Part shown: in pieces, positions 22,287-35,021 of the stretch
How positions within the stretch are numbered: the first letter of the stretch is position 1
How the letters are laid out: each line of letters begins with the position of its first letter
Assembly: GCA_026214975.1 (NCBI GenBank)
Contig: CM047806.1
Location: forward strand, 6,919,822 to 6,983,821
Length of the DNA stretch: 64,000 nucleotides
Reading direction: 5' to 3'
From: Gentiana macrophylla
Taxonomy: Eukaryota > Streptophyta > Magnoliopsida > Gentianales > Gentianaceae
Program-made: the position numbers and the translations under genes
The notes under the pieces: model-generated
What the model was told of the DNA's origin: nothing
Seen by the model: the letters and a program-made list of their open reading frames with translations, nothing else
Database searches by the model: none

Positions 22287-23485
22287 TTTAACAAAAATAA
22301 ATGTTTTATAAAGACCTCAAAGTGCTTTATGAAAGCAGTGCATTGACTAATTTTTTTGGTGTGATATCAATTAATCTTTCATCAGAAACTGCAATTTTGA
22401 GTGCAACCCAATAGACATAATATGAAGAAACATAAAATTCTTGACAAAGACTAAGAATTTGAGACAACATATGAACTACCTACAATGAATTTCATAATCG
22501 AACAGTATGCATGTAGGATAAATATAAATTTGGTCGGATTTTCATCTGGAGTATTGCTTGCATGGAACATTTATAACTTGTAAAGATAATCATTGGGGTG
22601 AGTCTGAACAAAAAGCGTCATTAGAATAACCAAGAATAAAAGAATAAGTAAATCAAATGCAAATATCGTAAAAGAATAAAGATTTGATGTTATTCCACAT
22701 TCAAAAGGAGCATAAGAAGAGGAGATCGACTTGTTTGTTTCATCCACCTTATAACTGTAAGAGAGCAAGAACAACATCGATTAGGACATAAAAAATTATG
22801 ATGCAAGTGCGTAACCGCAGACTTTAGTGTACTTCATTCGGACATGAAAAGAGATGCACGTTGGGTTAAGACCAAAGTCTTGTTTTACCCACCTTCAATA
22901 CAATTATTTCTCCCAGGATAGCCTCTAAACAAATGCCAAGTGCACTTGCAAACTGAGTAGATCATTCCATAAATAAGAAACACACGTAAACCATATAAAT
23001 GAAATGAATATAGGGTAAAGCCTCAAATGAAGAGCCAAAGTATAAAAGTTACATTAAGAAGTACTACAACAACAACGATCATGACGGATGCTTTGAGAAT
23101 TGAAGAATTTCAGAAGTAAAAGGGGCACCTTTGTTTTCAAGTTGTTGACCCTCTTCAATATGTATGTGCGATCCCATTTACCCAAAATATTTCAGAAGAA
23201 TCTTTGACGGCTTATTTCTTGTCATAAATCCACCCAAATGCATCCTCAAGATATATATACAATTTAAGTAAAAAAAAAAAAAAAGATATACATACAACGA
23301 CTGGACTAACAATAATTGAGTTCCATCTTTTCTCCTCCAATAAATGCAGGTATACTTGCTGAAGAGTAATAGTAAAAAGGACACATTATAAGTTGATTGG
23401 AATACTGATAAATATATTCAAAGTATATATATCTACAAATGTACCCCCACGTATATATGTTATACCCTTAGAGATGAGAAATTTC

Positions 23486-23610
23486 CTCATTGCCCACATG
23501 GAACTCTTCCAAACAGATGGGACATTCACTGCAATGGTCGGAACATCCTTCAATCTGAACTTCGGTAGTTCATGAATGAGTGCTTCAACAGCTTCATGCT
23601 GAAGGGCAAA
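23486..23610 (-). pseudogene. RING E3 ligase exon fragment captured by the Helitron
   Basis: EALIHELPKFRLKDVPT runs in one frame, and CSECPICLEEFHVGNE in the next frame after an apparent 1-base loss. Together they are the start of a RING-H2 domain, with the first two Cys pairs of the C3H2C3 pattern. The wording is closest, from memory, to the plant E3 ligase SIS3. The rest of the RING is missing here; a stop follows after ISHL. It is a decayed captured exon and not functional. Confidence 0.75.
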
Positions 23611-25347
23611 AGAGGAAATTGAAGCAATTATTTTACATAAAAATCAAGTACTTAAATCATAAGAGGATTTTAATGAAACAACCAAAAACAATAGCAAGAA
23701 TGCTGGCTTTCAATGATGGAAAAGAATTGAAATGGGAAGTTGTAACAACAAAAAGCGCAAATGAATTGGAAAAAGAAGAAAATCATCGAAATGGGAAGAA
23801 TTACCTTGGCTTTCTTGCTAAGCATCTGTGAAAATCTGAAATGAGATGGGCAAAGGATGACTGCCGTGGATGTCTGCAAAAAAGATATCAAAAACCACCT
23901 AGAACTAAACATGTTTATCTACCAAACTCCACTTGCCGCGTGCTTTCTAAAAATAGAAGACTTAACTCATCTTTTCAATTAGAACATCGAACTCGACTTT
24001 GCGATTTAGCGTACATCTCTTTGATCTCCTTATCACTCCATGAAGTCCACCTTTATCGCCGCATTTGATTTTGAATTTGAATTTTGAGTTGCGCAAAGAG
24101 CTCTGCTGAGTTTTGTCTTCAATAGTATGCACCGTTGAATTCATAATCATCCGGACACCATGTAAGTAATTCAATTAGAACCATAACACACCACAAATTG
24201 AATTAACACTTTCGGCATGTGGTAGGCTACATTACATTGCATTCACATATAGAGAGCACCACAAAAAGCACAGAGTAACGAAAATCTCGATGCTCGACGA
24301 TGTTGCTCTATAATTCAGTTGATTGAATACATCAAAATTAACTCAAAACCTCTCCCTGCAAATATAGGGCTCAAATGGTTTGTGGATCTAAAAATAGGAA
24401 GTACAAAAGTGAGCAAATTGCAAATGTAAATGTGAAAATTACATATCAACAAAAGGCATATATTGAAAACTTAAACAAAAAAACTTTGAAACCAAGACAA
24501 CCTGTGAATAGACAATTGACAATATACGCATAAGAAATTGTAATTTGTTTTCAGATCAGTATCCTCATATGCAGTAAAATAGAATCAAAGCATGAGGCAA
24601 AACTCTTTTCTCTCGAGAAAGAACCCTCAACATGCGAAAATACCGAATAAAATCAGTGGTAACCGAAAATTCAAGTGTGGCAACTGAAATAGGATCATGA
24701 TAAAGTATCATACGATAAACAAAAAAGTGTGCAAAAATTATATTCAAAGTCAAGAAACACATCATTAGAAGAATCGTAGGTTAATATCCTACCAAACATA
24801 ATATTACACGAAAAGATTGAAAATTACAATACACCATCGTCGCCGCCGCCTCCCAAGTAAATGAGCCTCATCATTCATTTCCCCAACCGCAGACCTCATC
24901 CACAGATCATCCTGATGGCCAGAAATCCACAATTCGAACAAAAGAAAAAAAGGGATGTCGATGCGATGAAGTATTAGGCCCATGAATGCAGCAGAACATA
25001 ATTATCATTATTCATTGGATTTGATTACGATTTGAAGAGTTTGTGGATTGGATGGTAATCCAATTGAAATAGATTTGAACCAAAGACGGAAGAGGTTCAT
25101 TCACTGCAAAGTCGGATTTGATGTGAACGTGGAATTAGTTCAGCCGAACATCCAGGAGGGTTAGTTAAGCATAATCTTATCTTCATCCAGATTTGAATTG
25201 CGTAGAGGTTGAGATTTGTGAAAGATACTGAGAGCTCTAGCTTGCGTTTTTTTTTTTGCACGGGTATAAGGCGGGTCAAGAGCGGGTTATATGGGTTAAA
25301 TCCGGGTAATTGGGTTAAAACTGCTCATCTTTATATTATAGTATAGA

Positions 25348-25748
25348 TATATATATATATTACTCTATAATTAATATTCTATGGGGACCTGCCCCTTTCA
25401 AATCAGGGCTACAAGTATTATTATGCTTTATTTGTGGATGAAATCTGAGTGTTTTTTTTTGGTTATTTTATAAAGTTCCAAAAGTGTGTGGAAAACCAAA
25501 CACAGATGAACGCAAAGATGGTAAAATGGACGGATCAAGATGGAACAAGCTGCTATTTCTTGTGCTTGGATCGTCGTCTCTTTCTTTGGCCAAAAAGGCT
25601 TCGGCCCTGATGGGGAACACAAGAAGGTCTTCACAGATCCGGACTCAAGATTAACTTCACAAAAAGTAGTACAAGTAGATCTAAGAAAACAATAATCCAA
25701 GCAATCGGCCACATGATGCACACATTCATAAAAATGTATTACCGACTT
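25348..25748. other. Spacer between Helitron and solo LTR
   Basis: A short TA microsatellite is followed by AT-rich DNA. A 97-codon minus ORF at 25721-25428 shows no recognisable domain. I see no supported feature. Confidence 0.4.
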
Positions 25749-26468
25749 TGTGACGACCCAAACAAACTTACGAACTTAAGTTAGAGAAGCAACTCCTCAA
25801 AATCATTCCCCCGAACACAACAAAAACCTATACCACAACCCTACAACCATAAGTTGGGAAACACCCAAAAAGAATAATTCCAAGAACGAACACTTGCATG
25901 TTTAAGAATTTCTAGACTCACAAACAACCAACTTCGAATCTATCACCAAATCAAAGTTCTATGATTACTACAATATTTTAAACATAGGAAAACACCCATG
26001 AACACTTAGAGATCTAGAAAATTGGCTTTCGAAACTCTTACCCGATCGGAATAAAACGTATATCAAAATGAAGCTCTCATCATGAGAAGTATTTTGGTGT
26101 GATTGCTTTGTGATTCAACGGCCGGATTAATTGGAAAGTCAAAATTTAGCTTTTCTTCCTCTCTTTTTCTTCTCTACCTCTCTTTTCTTTCTTTTCTCTT
26201 TCCCTCTGCTTTTTCTCCCAAAGCTGCCGGCCCCTCTCTTGAAATATTATGAATTAGGGGTTTTGGGGTTATGTGGGTATATATAGAGGTTGGTTAGATT
26301 CCAGTTTTGCCCTTACTAAAAATTACACCTTTAAAATACCGTGAATACCCTTAAATATTTATCTTGACTTTGTATAATCTATTAAAACATAAGTCATTAA
26401 ATTATCATGACACGCACAAAATTATAAAAAAAAAATTTGTACCTTTTACAAAGATACGAGGTATCACA
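25749..26468 (-). mobile_element. Solo LTR, probably Ty3/gypsy
   Basis: The ends are TGTGACGACC and GGTATCACA, inverted with TG...CA termini. No internal domain lies on either side. A CT-rich tract and a TATATATAGAGG box lie on the plus strand at 26150-26290. A clear 5-bp target duplication was not found, so the ends are approximate. Confidence 0.65.
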
Positions 26469-26487
26469 GCTATGGATTGAAATACAA

Positions 26488-26690
26488 AGATTTTATCCGA
26501 CAAGATTTCACCGGCTTTATTTTCCGGCACAGTTGTTTTCCTCTAGTTGAAGCACCGGAAACATTCTCCGGGATGGGAGAAAAAAGGGCTATTGAGTTAT
26601 CGAGAGATAACCCTTTGTGTTTTTTTTTTCCGAAAGGTACCGCTTGTTATTAGAAACACAAACTTACTACTACTGCGTCCCAAAATGTAA
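26488..26690. repeat. Second copy of the 8271-8480 dispersed repeat
   Basis: It shares ATCCGACAAGAT, CACCGGC, CTCCGGGATGGGAGAAAAA and AACTTACTAC in the same order, but has extra sequence after GAGAAAAAAGGGCT. It gives no conserved ORF. Confidence 0.7.
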
Positions 26691-27230
26691 TTCCATTTAA
26701 CGTTTTGATTTTGTCGTAATGTAAATCCATTTAGATAACTACTAAAATATTTATTATATTTTTCTCCTTTTACTTACTCGGTTATTATATATCCATCAAC
26801 TTATCATTATTTTACATTATTAACAATCGAAGATCATTTTAGTTTTTTTTTCATCAAAATTAATGACGATATAACCAATTTAAAAATTCATAGAAGGCGT
26901 GGATCGTCCATCCTAATGAAGAATTGAAAGTAGGTTTGAACGATGAAGATGTAAATATGAGGATGTGTGATCTTTATCTAACAAAATTATACCCAAAAAA
27001 TATTATTTAGGAATTTTCACACGGTTTAAGAAAATAGTTAAGGGAAAAGTTGTATTTAGGAATTAATGTAAAACTTGTATAGTAGTGAAAAGTTGTTGGA
27101 TGTATAATAAATTAAGGGTAGAGTAAAAAAATGAAAAAAAATGTTTCAGTAGTATTCTAAACAGGCTTATATTATGAGACAAAATAAAAAAACTTAATGG
27201 ATTTACGTTTTGAGACGAAGGTCATTAGTA
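26668..27230. mobile_element. Stowaway-like MITE
   Basis: The ends TACT...GCGTCCCAAAATGTAA and TTTACGTTTTGAGACGAAGG...AGTA are inverted repeats of the GTCCC type with TA flanks, about 560 bp. GTATTCTAAACAGGCTTA occurs twice near the right end (27151 and 27229), suggesting a secondary duplication. Confidence 0.6.
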
Positions 27231-27423
27231 TTCTAAACAGGCTTAAAGTCACCACCATTGTGGATTGGGTGAAAAATAAAATCAGAAATCAAACCAACCG
27301 GTCGAACCAAACCGGTAAAGCGTCAATCGTGATTTTTTTGTTGGTCTTTGTATTGTAAAAAACCAAAACGTGAAAAACAATTTTTTTTTGTTTTCGAAAA
27401 TAAAAATTGGACCAACCCGGACA

Positions 27424-27521
27424 TGTATATATATATAGGGAGAGAGAGAGAGAGAAATGTGTGTTTTAATATTTGCATATATGCGTGTGTGCGTGTGCGT
27501 GTGTATATATATATATATATA
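27424..27521. repeat. Compound microsatellite (TA, GA, GT)
   Basis: Runs of TA, then (GA)8 or so, then GCGTGT/GTGT, then a second TA run end exactly at the CACTA element. ORFs across it are low-complexity and were not called. Confidence 0.9.
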
Positions 27522-28573
27522 CACTACTACAAAATAGGATATAGGTCACACTTAAGATAATATAACAATCACAGTTTCAATAAAACCGAGACAACGAAAT
27601 TGTATATATCACACTTACAACTTTCTATCGCACTTATTGAAAAACTGAGATAAGTTATATTAATCAATCTCATTTTTAAAGTGTGACTTAATTGATATGG
27701 TTTTTCTGTTACAGTTATTGGAAAACCGAGATAAATTATTTCAATCAATCTCATTTCTAAACTGTGATTGAATTGATATGATATTTCTGTCACAGTTTCT
27801 AAAAAGCGAGATAAATCATATCAATCAATCTCACAAAGCGATGATGTAATTGATATGATATTTTTGTCACAGTTATTCAAAAAATGAGATAAATTATACC
27901 GATCAATCACACTTTTAATATGTGACTAAATTGGTCTAATATTTTTGTCACGGTTATTGAAAAAGTGAGATAAATTAAATCAATTAATCTCATTTTTAAA
28001 CTGTGACTGAATTCATGGTATTTTTGTCACAGCTATAGAAAAAGTGAGACAACAAATTATATCCACTAATAAGAAAAGAGACATAGATCACACTTATCTA
28101 AAGATAAGGATCACACTTTTAAAAAACCGAGACAAGTTAAATGTATATTTATCATACTTAATTTTTTTTTATCACAGTTATTAGGTGTGAAAAAAAATGA
28201 TCACACTTTTTTAAGTGTGATTGAAATAATAATAGATATCGGCTTTTAAGTGTGATAACAACTACTAAAATAGATCACAGTTTTTAAATGTGTTGAAATT
28301 ATAATCGATCTCGGTTTTTAAGTGTGATAACAACTATAATAGATCACGATTTTTAAGGGTGATAACAACTAAAATAAATCACAGTTTTTAAATGTGTTGA
28401 ATTATAATAGATCTCGGTTTTTAAGTGTGATAACAACTAAAATAGATCACAGTTTTTATTATCACGGTTTTTAAGAAAACTGAGACAAGAACATCAATCA
28501 ATCACGGTTTTTAACTGTGATTAAAATAATATGATATTTTAGATTAGTGTGGTCGAAAATGATAATAAAGTAG

Positions 28574-28640
28574 GCATCGGCCCAGCGGTAATTAGTGTGG
28601 TTCCTTAATCCAGAGTATCCGGGTTCGAGTCCCAGTGGCA
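28574..28640 (+). repeat. tRNA-like stretch in the CACTA element, copy 1
   Basis: CATCGGCCCAGCGGTAATTA resembles a pol III A box, and GGTTCGAGTCC (28622-28632) is a good B box about 45 bases downstream. It has no complete cloverleaf or anticodon arm, so it is not a tRNA gene. It is probably a SINE head or tRNA relic. Confidence 0.55.
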
Positions 28641-29181
28641 ACAAAAAATATGTGTGCGTTTATTTTGTTTTCGAAAAAAAAGAATGATCACACTTTTTTA
28701 GGTGTGATTGAAATTATAATATATCTCGGTTTTTAAGTGTGATGACAACTACTAAAATAGATCACAGTTTTTAAATGTGTTGAAATTATAATAGATCACA
28801 CTTTTTAGGTGTGATTGAAATTATAATATATCTCGGTTTGTAAGTGTGATAACAACTACTAAAATAGAAACACGCTTTTAAATGTGTTGAAATTATAATA
28901 GATCTCGGTTTTTAAGAGTGATAACAACTATAATAGATCACGGTTTTTAAGTGTGATAACAACTAAAATAGATCACAGTTTTTAAATGTGTTGAAATTAT
29001 AGTAGATCTCGGTTTTTAAGTGTGATAACAACTAAAATATATCATAATTTTTATTATCACGGTTTCTAGAAAAAATGAGACAAAAAAATCAATCAATCAC
29101 AGCTTTTGATTGTGATTAAAATAATATAAGTATTTTATAATGAGATCTTAGTTAAGTGTGATCGAAAATTAAAAGAAAGAA

Positions 29182-29248
29182 AGCATCGCCTAATGGTAAA
29201 TAGTGTGGCTCGTTAATCCGTAGTATCTGTGTTCGAGTCCCACAAAGA
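29182..29248 (+). repeat. tRNA-like stretch in the CACTA element, copy 2
   Basis: It has the same layout as 28574-28640: GCATCGCCTAATGGTAAATA then GTTCGAGTCC at 29231-29240. About 608 bp separate the two, and the surrounding repeats are parallel, so a larger block of the element was duplicated internally. Confidence 0.55.
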
Positions 29249-29691
29249 CGAAAATATATGTGTGCTTATATATTGTTTTTGAAAAAAACACTTTTATTGG
29301 TGTGATTTAAATTATAATAGATCACGGTTTTTAAGTGTGATAACAACTAAAATAGGTCACAGTTTTTAAATGTGTACTAATTGTAATAGATCTCGGTTTT
29401 TAAGTGTGATAACAACTATAATAAATCACGGTTTTTAAGTATGATAAGAACTATAATAGTCACGCTTTTAAATGTGATGAAGTTATAATCGATTACGGTT
29501 TTTAAGTGTGATACCAACTATAATAGATCACGGTTTCTAAGTGTGATAACTATTATAATAGGTCACAATTTAATCGTGATTGGATTAAAGATTTTTGTCA
29601 CACCGAATATGCCACACTATGGAAGCCGTGACTAATGTGAATATATCACACTTAAAAACCGTGATCTTTATGCTTTTTTGTAGTAGTGATA

Positions 29692-29693
29692 TA

Positions 29694-29725
<32 letters not shown>

Positions 29726-30942
29726 TGTGTGTATCGACACTACTAATTATGGGGTCCTTTAATCAAAGTCGGTTTCATGATGCACCTACGAAAAACGGTT
29801 GTACTGTGGTGTGGGGCACGAAGAGATTGGCTTGCTGCAAATAATAGCCCATTTAATTACTACTACATGTAAATAGCTAATCTCAGTCCGCTATTTGTTA
29901 ACACTTCAACCAACTACCTCACACATGTAGGTTGTGGCCCCAACCTAATAAGACCTATGACAAGATGGTGTGAAATAGTTTACATGGTTTAATATTATTA
30001 GCTTAATGTGAACATTTGATAATATCATGTTGTGTGTATGTATATAAACCGTACACACACTCACACATATACACACACATGTATGTAAATATAAACGGAA
30101 AGAATAGAGAAGACAAAAAACCGGGAAAAAAAAACGGAACCAAGCCAATCCAAACTAGAGTTACTGGACCGGATAAAATGATTTTACTTAGTTATGCTTC
30201 GGTTTTGGTTTGTAAATTTTGAAACTGTAAAAAATGGTTTGTTTAAAAAATAAAAAATAAAAACCGGAAAACCAAACCATGTGCACCCCTAATTGGTGTC
30301 CTTAAAATAAGTAGAGTTATACATGCATTATATATTTTTATTTCCACTATTTTTCGATGAAGACACACCTACCATATAAAAGAGTATAAATTGATTTGTT
30401 TGATAAATTCATTTGATACAACATTGCTATCTCGATTGTATTCTAAATTTTTCATGTTTTCCTATGAACAATATGAGTCCGAGGCGGACCTAAGTTATAT
30501 GAGGTGGGGTCAGTGTCTCTACTGAGATTCGAAAAATAAAATAGTTTTGTTGGTGAAAGTTGTAATAATACTATTTTTGTTCCCACTCGATCTTCAATGT
30601 GTTTCAATAGCCCCACTTAAATTTCTTCTGGGTATGATGTGAGTTGGTGTCACAATAAATGTATTTTTTCAATAAATGTCACAATAAAGTTGGCATGTGA
30701 TATTATCATGCAAAATTATGAGTTTGAAACGAAAATGGGGAATATTATTCTTACCCGCACCTTCCGCTATGTACTGATCCATTAGATTTACGATATGTAT
30801 ACAAAAAGACAAAATAGTATTTGTCTTTTATACACATATCGTAAAATCCAACAGATCGATCATAAATGGATAGTCTGAGAATTATTGCATTAGTACATAC
30901 CTACACGCGGATAAAATTTACGCGCTTAATCCCTACCATCAA
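29692..30942. other. AT-rich intergenic DNA
   Basis: It begins with a GT/GA microsatellite (29692-29735). A short hairpin lies at 30784-30853, with arms TTTACGATATGTATACAAAAAG and its near complement, likely a small MITE relic. I see no gene. Confidence 0.5.
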
Positions 30943-33222
30943 TGTAATATCCCGACCTTTCATAAAATGACAGACGTGTCTTTTTACTGAAGAGAAAATT
31001 ACATTTAAATATTTGTGGATTAAAGTCTTGGTAAAAAAAATATTAGTTTTGGAAAAAATAGTATTTGTGGGGTTTTCATAAAATTAAAAGGGAATTAAAG
31101 GACTTTCTTGCAATAACTCATTGGAAGTTTATTTTATAGAAATTAACTTCCCTTACTTGGAAGTTTTCAGAAGTTGAGAGAAAAGAAAATCCCACTTTTG
31201 TTCAAACTTGGCAGAGGAGAGGAGAAAAAGAAACAGATAAGCAAGGAAGGAGACTTTTTCAAAATTCTCACAAGTCTGAATCCATTTTCATAATCGATGG
31301 AAGATTTGGAATCAGGGTGGAGAAGGCTTTCTTTTGATATCAAGATCATCAAGTTTGGACTAAGGTTAGTGTTGCCTCCGTTTTGGATTCATCAAGAGAT
31401 GATCAAGTTTTGTTGGTTTGAAAGGTTGATTTCGTAGTTCCTTTTGTTTAGAAGCTTTGATCACAATTGTTTCTTGTTCAATTGGTTGATCAAATAGGTT
31501 TCTTGGAGAAGTCTTAGAAGTGCTGCAGATGTTCTTGATGTTTTGCTTGCTAAAAGGTAAGAGGCTCTTCCTAAAGTTTAAATAAGGTTTTATGATGTTA
31601 AGGTTAAGTTTTAGAGTTGGTTTGTGCTTAGAAATCATGCCTAGATGTTATTAATGTGATATGATTTGATATGTAATCTTTAGAACATGTTTTGTTGCTG
31701 TTTTATTGTGTTTTTTTGATGATAATCATGTTGGGAAAGGGTTGGAAATCGTTTAAGTGTAGAAAAATACTCTCAGGTGTCGTAGGCCGTGGCCTATCAG
31801 ATGCTGAGAGTCTGAGTATTCAGCAGGTGTTGTAGGCCGTGGCCTATGATTTACAGGCCGTGGCCTATGATTTACAGGCCGTGGCCTATCTGATTCATAG
31901 AGTTCAGAAAATTCTGTTGTGCCATAGGTGCCGGCCTATGATTTACAGGCCGTGGCCTATGGCCCAGAAATGCTGTTTTGACCGTTTTTACGTATTATCG
32001 AGTGTAGTAAGTTGGGATTGGTTCCTAACCTTATATTAATGATATAAACAAGTTAAATAAACATGAACAAGCCTTGATTAAGCTTCTGATGTGTTTAGTT
32101 CCGGCACCGGATGTACTCTTCCATAGAGTTGAAGTTCGGGACCGTCGGAAGGGTATGAATGACTTGTGCATTTAGGAATTAGCATTCCTCAATGTCTGTG
32201 TATGTGCTAGGCCTTGTCCGTGTCTAGTGGTCTAGGAAAGAGTGTAGTAGATGTGAGGGAGCTTATTTGAAAATACTTAGGTGACTAGTTAACAATTAAT
32301 AATAAACATACTTGTGTAGTTGAAAGATTAAACATCAATCAATTCTTGGTAAGGCACTAGTCTATATCGCGATGTGTGGGCGTTCAGATAAGTGGATAAC
32401 TTCGTAAGTCTTTGGACCCTACGTACGGAGGAACACCACCCCGTAAGTCCGAGACCCTACGTACGGATGGACTCCGCCGAGCGTGTACACTATCGGGCTT
32501 TCCTCCGTGGATATTGGTGTGATCCGCCAATATGTTGCACCCAGATACTTCGTGGTGAGTGAACATCATGCGTAGTGCCCTTGAATGATGATGTAACAGA
32601 GATAAGTTAAGCTAGAAACAATTAGTCACGACTTGTCGATGAGAATGAGGTGAACCCTAGAGTTGAGTCGGTCTCATAAAGATAATTGAATAATAACTAA
32701 TGAACCTTTCGTTGTAAGACTTATTTATACATTATTTTATTCGTCTTGCTAAGTACTTTGTACTTACCTCAATTGCATATGTTGTTTTGTGTGCTTTCGG
32801 GGTGAGAAGACGAAGAGGTTAGCCTTGAGCTCGTTGAGGAGTTCAATGATGATTTGATGACGTTGATGTCATGATGATGTTTTCTTTTTACTTTTATAAT
32901 AAATATTGTATTAGATTATGTTGTACATTTATTTCAAGTTTGTAAGATGTGAAGTGTTGTATCTTTCTTTTGGAACATCGCATGCGTAGTAAGTTTCATG
33001 TCGTTGTTGTAAGTTACCTTTCTATCTTTTGATATGTTTGGAGTTTCTATTCTTAGTAGCAATTATGAGGTTTTGCCGAGTTTTTTAAATTAGTTTGCTT
33101 AAACTCGACACGACGTAGTAGAGGCTTACATATAATATTGAATTTATTTAATATTATATGTGCGAAATAAGCTTTCGTTCCTGGATAAGCGACTTCAGTA
33201 TCTGGAAATGGCGGGCGTTACA
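30943..33222. mobile_element. Large solo LTR, probable Ty3/gypsy chromovirus
   Basis: It starts TGTAATATCCCGACC and ends GCGGGCGTTACA, giving inverted TGTAA/TTACA ends about 2.28 kb apart. The flanks ATCAA and ATCGG agree at three of five bases. No gag or pol is present. The size and the TGTAATATCCCG start fit Tekay/Del-like LTRs. Inside lie a minisatellite at 31785-31960 and a repeated CCCTACGTACGGA near 32420-32470. Confidence 0.7.
31785..31960. repeat. Minisatellite of GGCCGTGGCCTAT units
   Basis: AGGCCGTGGCCTAT occurs about five times, several in strict 21-bp tandem with GATTTACA spacers. AGGCCGTGGCCT is itself nearly palindromic. It lies within the solo LTR. Confidence 0.85.
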
Positions 33223-33469
33223 ATCGGTTTACTACCTGGATCTGGTTTGCGTGGTTTTGATCGTTTTATCTGTCACTTCATCCTTATTACTCTCTCCATG
33301 CAATAATTTCCCGTGCATGTCCCGGAAAATAGAGCAAACATGCAGAAACATTGGGAGAAGCACATAGTCCCATTTCGTTTCCTTTCTGCAACATCCTTAT
33401 TATTGAAACTTATGTGTGGAGAAAAAAGTGCATCGTAAGTCGAATTTATATTTATAACCACACATATTA

Positions 33470-34058
33470 CCTCCGTCCCAAAAATATAAGTTTTTCTAGG
33501 AGTTTTCACAAAAGATTAAGAAAATGGTTGAATGTTATAAATTTTTAGATTAAATTTTTTTTTTTTTTTTTTTTTGAGAAGAAGATTAATTATTTAAAAC
33601 ACTTCTTTTACTATCATAAGGTTTCAGGTCTTGTGACCCTAATCACTACGATTGTTTTCCTTTCCGAGGAATTTTACCTTTGAAGACTAATTTTTACGGA
33701 GACTCCTTAAATATATTTTATAAAACACATATTTTAATATTTATTTAAGAATAACACTTAAAAACACGCATGTTTTTCACTTGAAATAAGTAGAAAAAAA
33801 GGTACTCGTTCCGTCCCACAATATAAGTCTTTTTAATTTTTTTGTGGTGTCCCAAAATATAAGTCATTTTCACATTCCAATACAATATTAAATGCATTGT
33901 TTTCACTTTCACACTAAACAATACAATATTATTAGTTAGTCTCAGAAAACAATACAACTTTTACATTGAAATGTTAAAAAATAACTCATTTATTAGGTTT
34001 TCTTAAACTGTGTGAAATAACCAAAAGGTCTTATAATGTGGGACGGAGGAGTACTATC
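33470..34058. mobile_element. Stowaway-like MITEs, one complete and one partial
   Basis: A complete copy at about 33803-34058 has ends ACTCGTTCCGTCCCACAATA and TTATAATGTGGGACGGAGGA. A partial copy starts with CCTCCGTCCCAAAAATATAAG at about 33471 and runs to a poly-T tract (33557-33576). CTCCGTCCC ends are typical of plant Tc1/mariner MITEs. Confidence 0.75.
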
Positions 34059-35021
34059 CACGGTAAAATTTTCTTCTCCGGACACCATGACATTAATATT
34101 TGCATTAACTTACCAATTCCTTCTCCATTTTATTTTTTTATTAAATTTGTTCTCCATAGATTAGGATAGTAAAGTTTTGCAAATGTTTTTATTAGGTAAG
34201 TACTACCATGTGTAAGCAAACTAAAATGTGCATGACATTTAATTGGTCTTTGATGAAAAACTATTGCATTATATTTATCTTCTATTAGTTCGTTATGATT
34301 CTCAATAAAATATTTATCATCGTTTGAATAAACACATCTACATACAGCTATATCTATATATGTATCACTCTCTATATGTATATACACATAATATGTGCTT
34401 TTTTTTTTATTTTTATGTATGTGTATATGTATTACATTATTTGTAATCAACTCATTACAACTCAAACTCAAACGAAACTTGTTCTTGGCCAATATTCTAG
34501 GGCATATATAGTTGGTAACAACAAATTTTTTTATTTGACAACGCATCGAAAGCAATCATTTCGAAATTCAGCTCTAGAATCGAACAAATGGAATCGGATA
34601 TTAAAGAGAAAATACATGAAATGAAGAATAAACGATGCCTGTATTACATTATCATTCAAACGTACATAAGTATTTATAGTACAATTGAAAGAGCAAACAC
34701 AATGATAAATGAAATCATAATCTACCCAATCATAAGTTATGAGTAGACATATCATCAAAATATATCCTTACATATTACACAAAATAAATACATTCTCTTG
34801 CTTACAATAAATAATTATTGGTGTGGTTCCATCAAAAGAAAAAAGTATAGTATAATTTCTGTCGGCATAAATAATTACAGAAAAGATAAAATTGGTGTCA
34901 GCATAATTACCACACCAACGCCAACCAATTGAAATAATTTTCTTTTTAAAAAGTCGCCGATAAATCGGTTTCATTCATTTTACGGTGTTGTGAAAAATAT
35001 GCACATGCATATTTATATTTT
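34059..35021. other. AT-rich spacer downstream of the DGK gene
   Basis: Short ORFs on both strands here are AT-rich with no domain. No transposon end or RNA gene was recognised. Confidence 0.5.

Larger units (their letters stand above)
20835..25347 (-). mobile_element. Non-autonomous Helitron, 4.5 kb
   Basis: On the minus strand the element begins TCTATACTATAATATAAAG (5' TC end, 25347) and ends with a perfect 9-bp-stem hairpin CCCGTGCATCATGCACGGG (20846-20864), seven bases before a terminal CTAG (20838-20835). The flanks are A at 20834 and T at 25348, as expected for insertion between A and T. There is no Rep/helicase ORF. The interior carries a foldback MITE, a RING-finger gene fragment and other exon-like pieces I could not assign. 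Confidence 0.85.
27522..29688. mobile_element. Non-autonomous CACTA (En/Spm) element
   Basis: The terminal inverted repeats are CACTACTACAAAA and TTTTTTGTAGTAGTG. The element is flanked by the 3-bp duplication ATA (27519-27521 and 29689-29691). The whole 2.17 kb interior is dense in short imperfect palindromes such as TCACGGTTTTTAAGTGTGA, the subterminal-type repeats bound by CACTA transposases. No transposase is coded. Two tRNA-like stretches sit inside. Confidence 0.93.

Noticed and set aside
27282..27560. ORFs on both strands near 27.4 kb
   Set aside because: They translate microsatellites (GA, GT, TA) into Tyr/Ile/His runs.
28574..28640. A functional tRNA gene
   Set aside because: The B box is good but no acceptor stem pairing or anticodon arm could be folded, and the copy at 29182 is similarly incomplete.
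31785..31960. CRISPR-like repeat array
   Set aside because: Spacers are not unique and the host is a plant. It is a minisatellite in an LTR.
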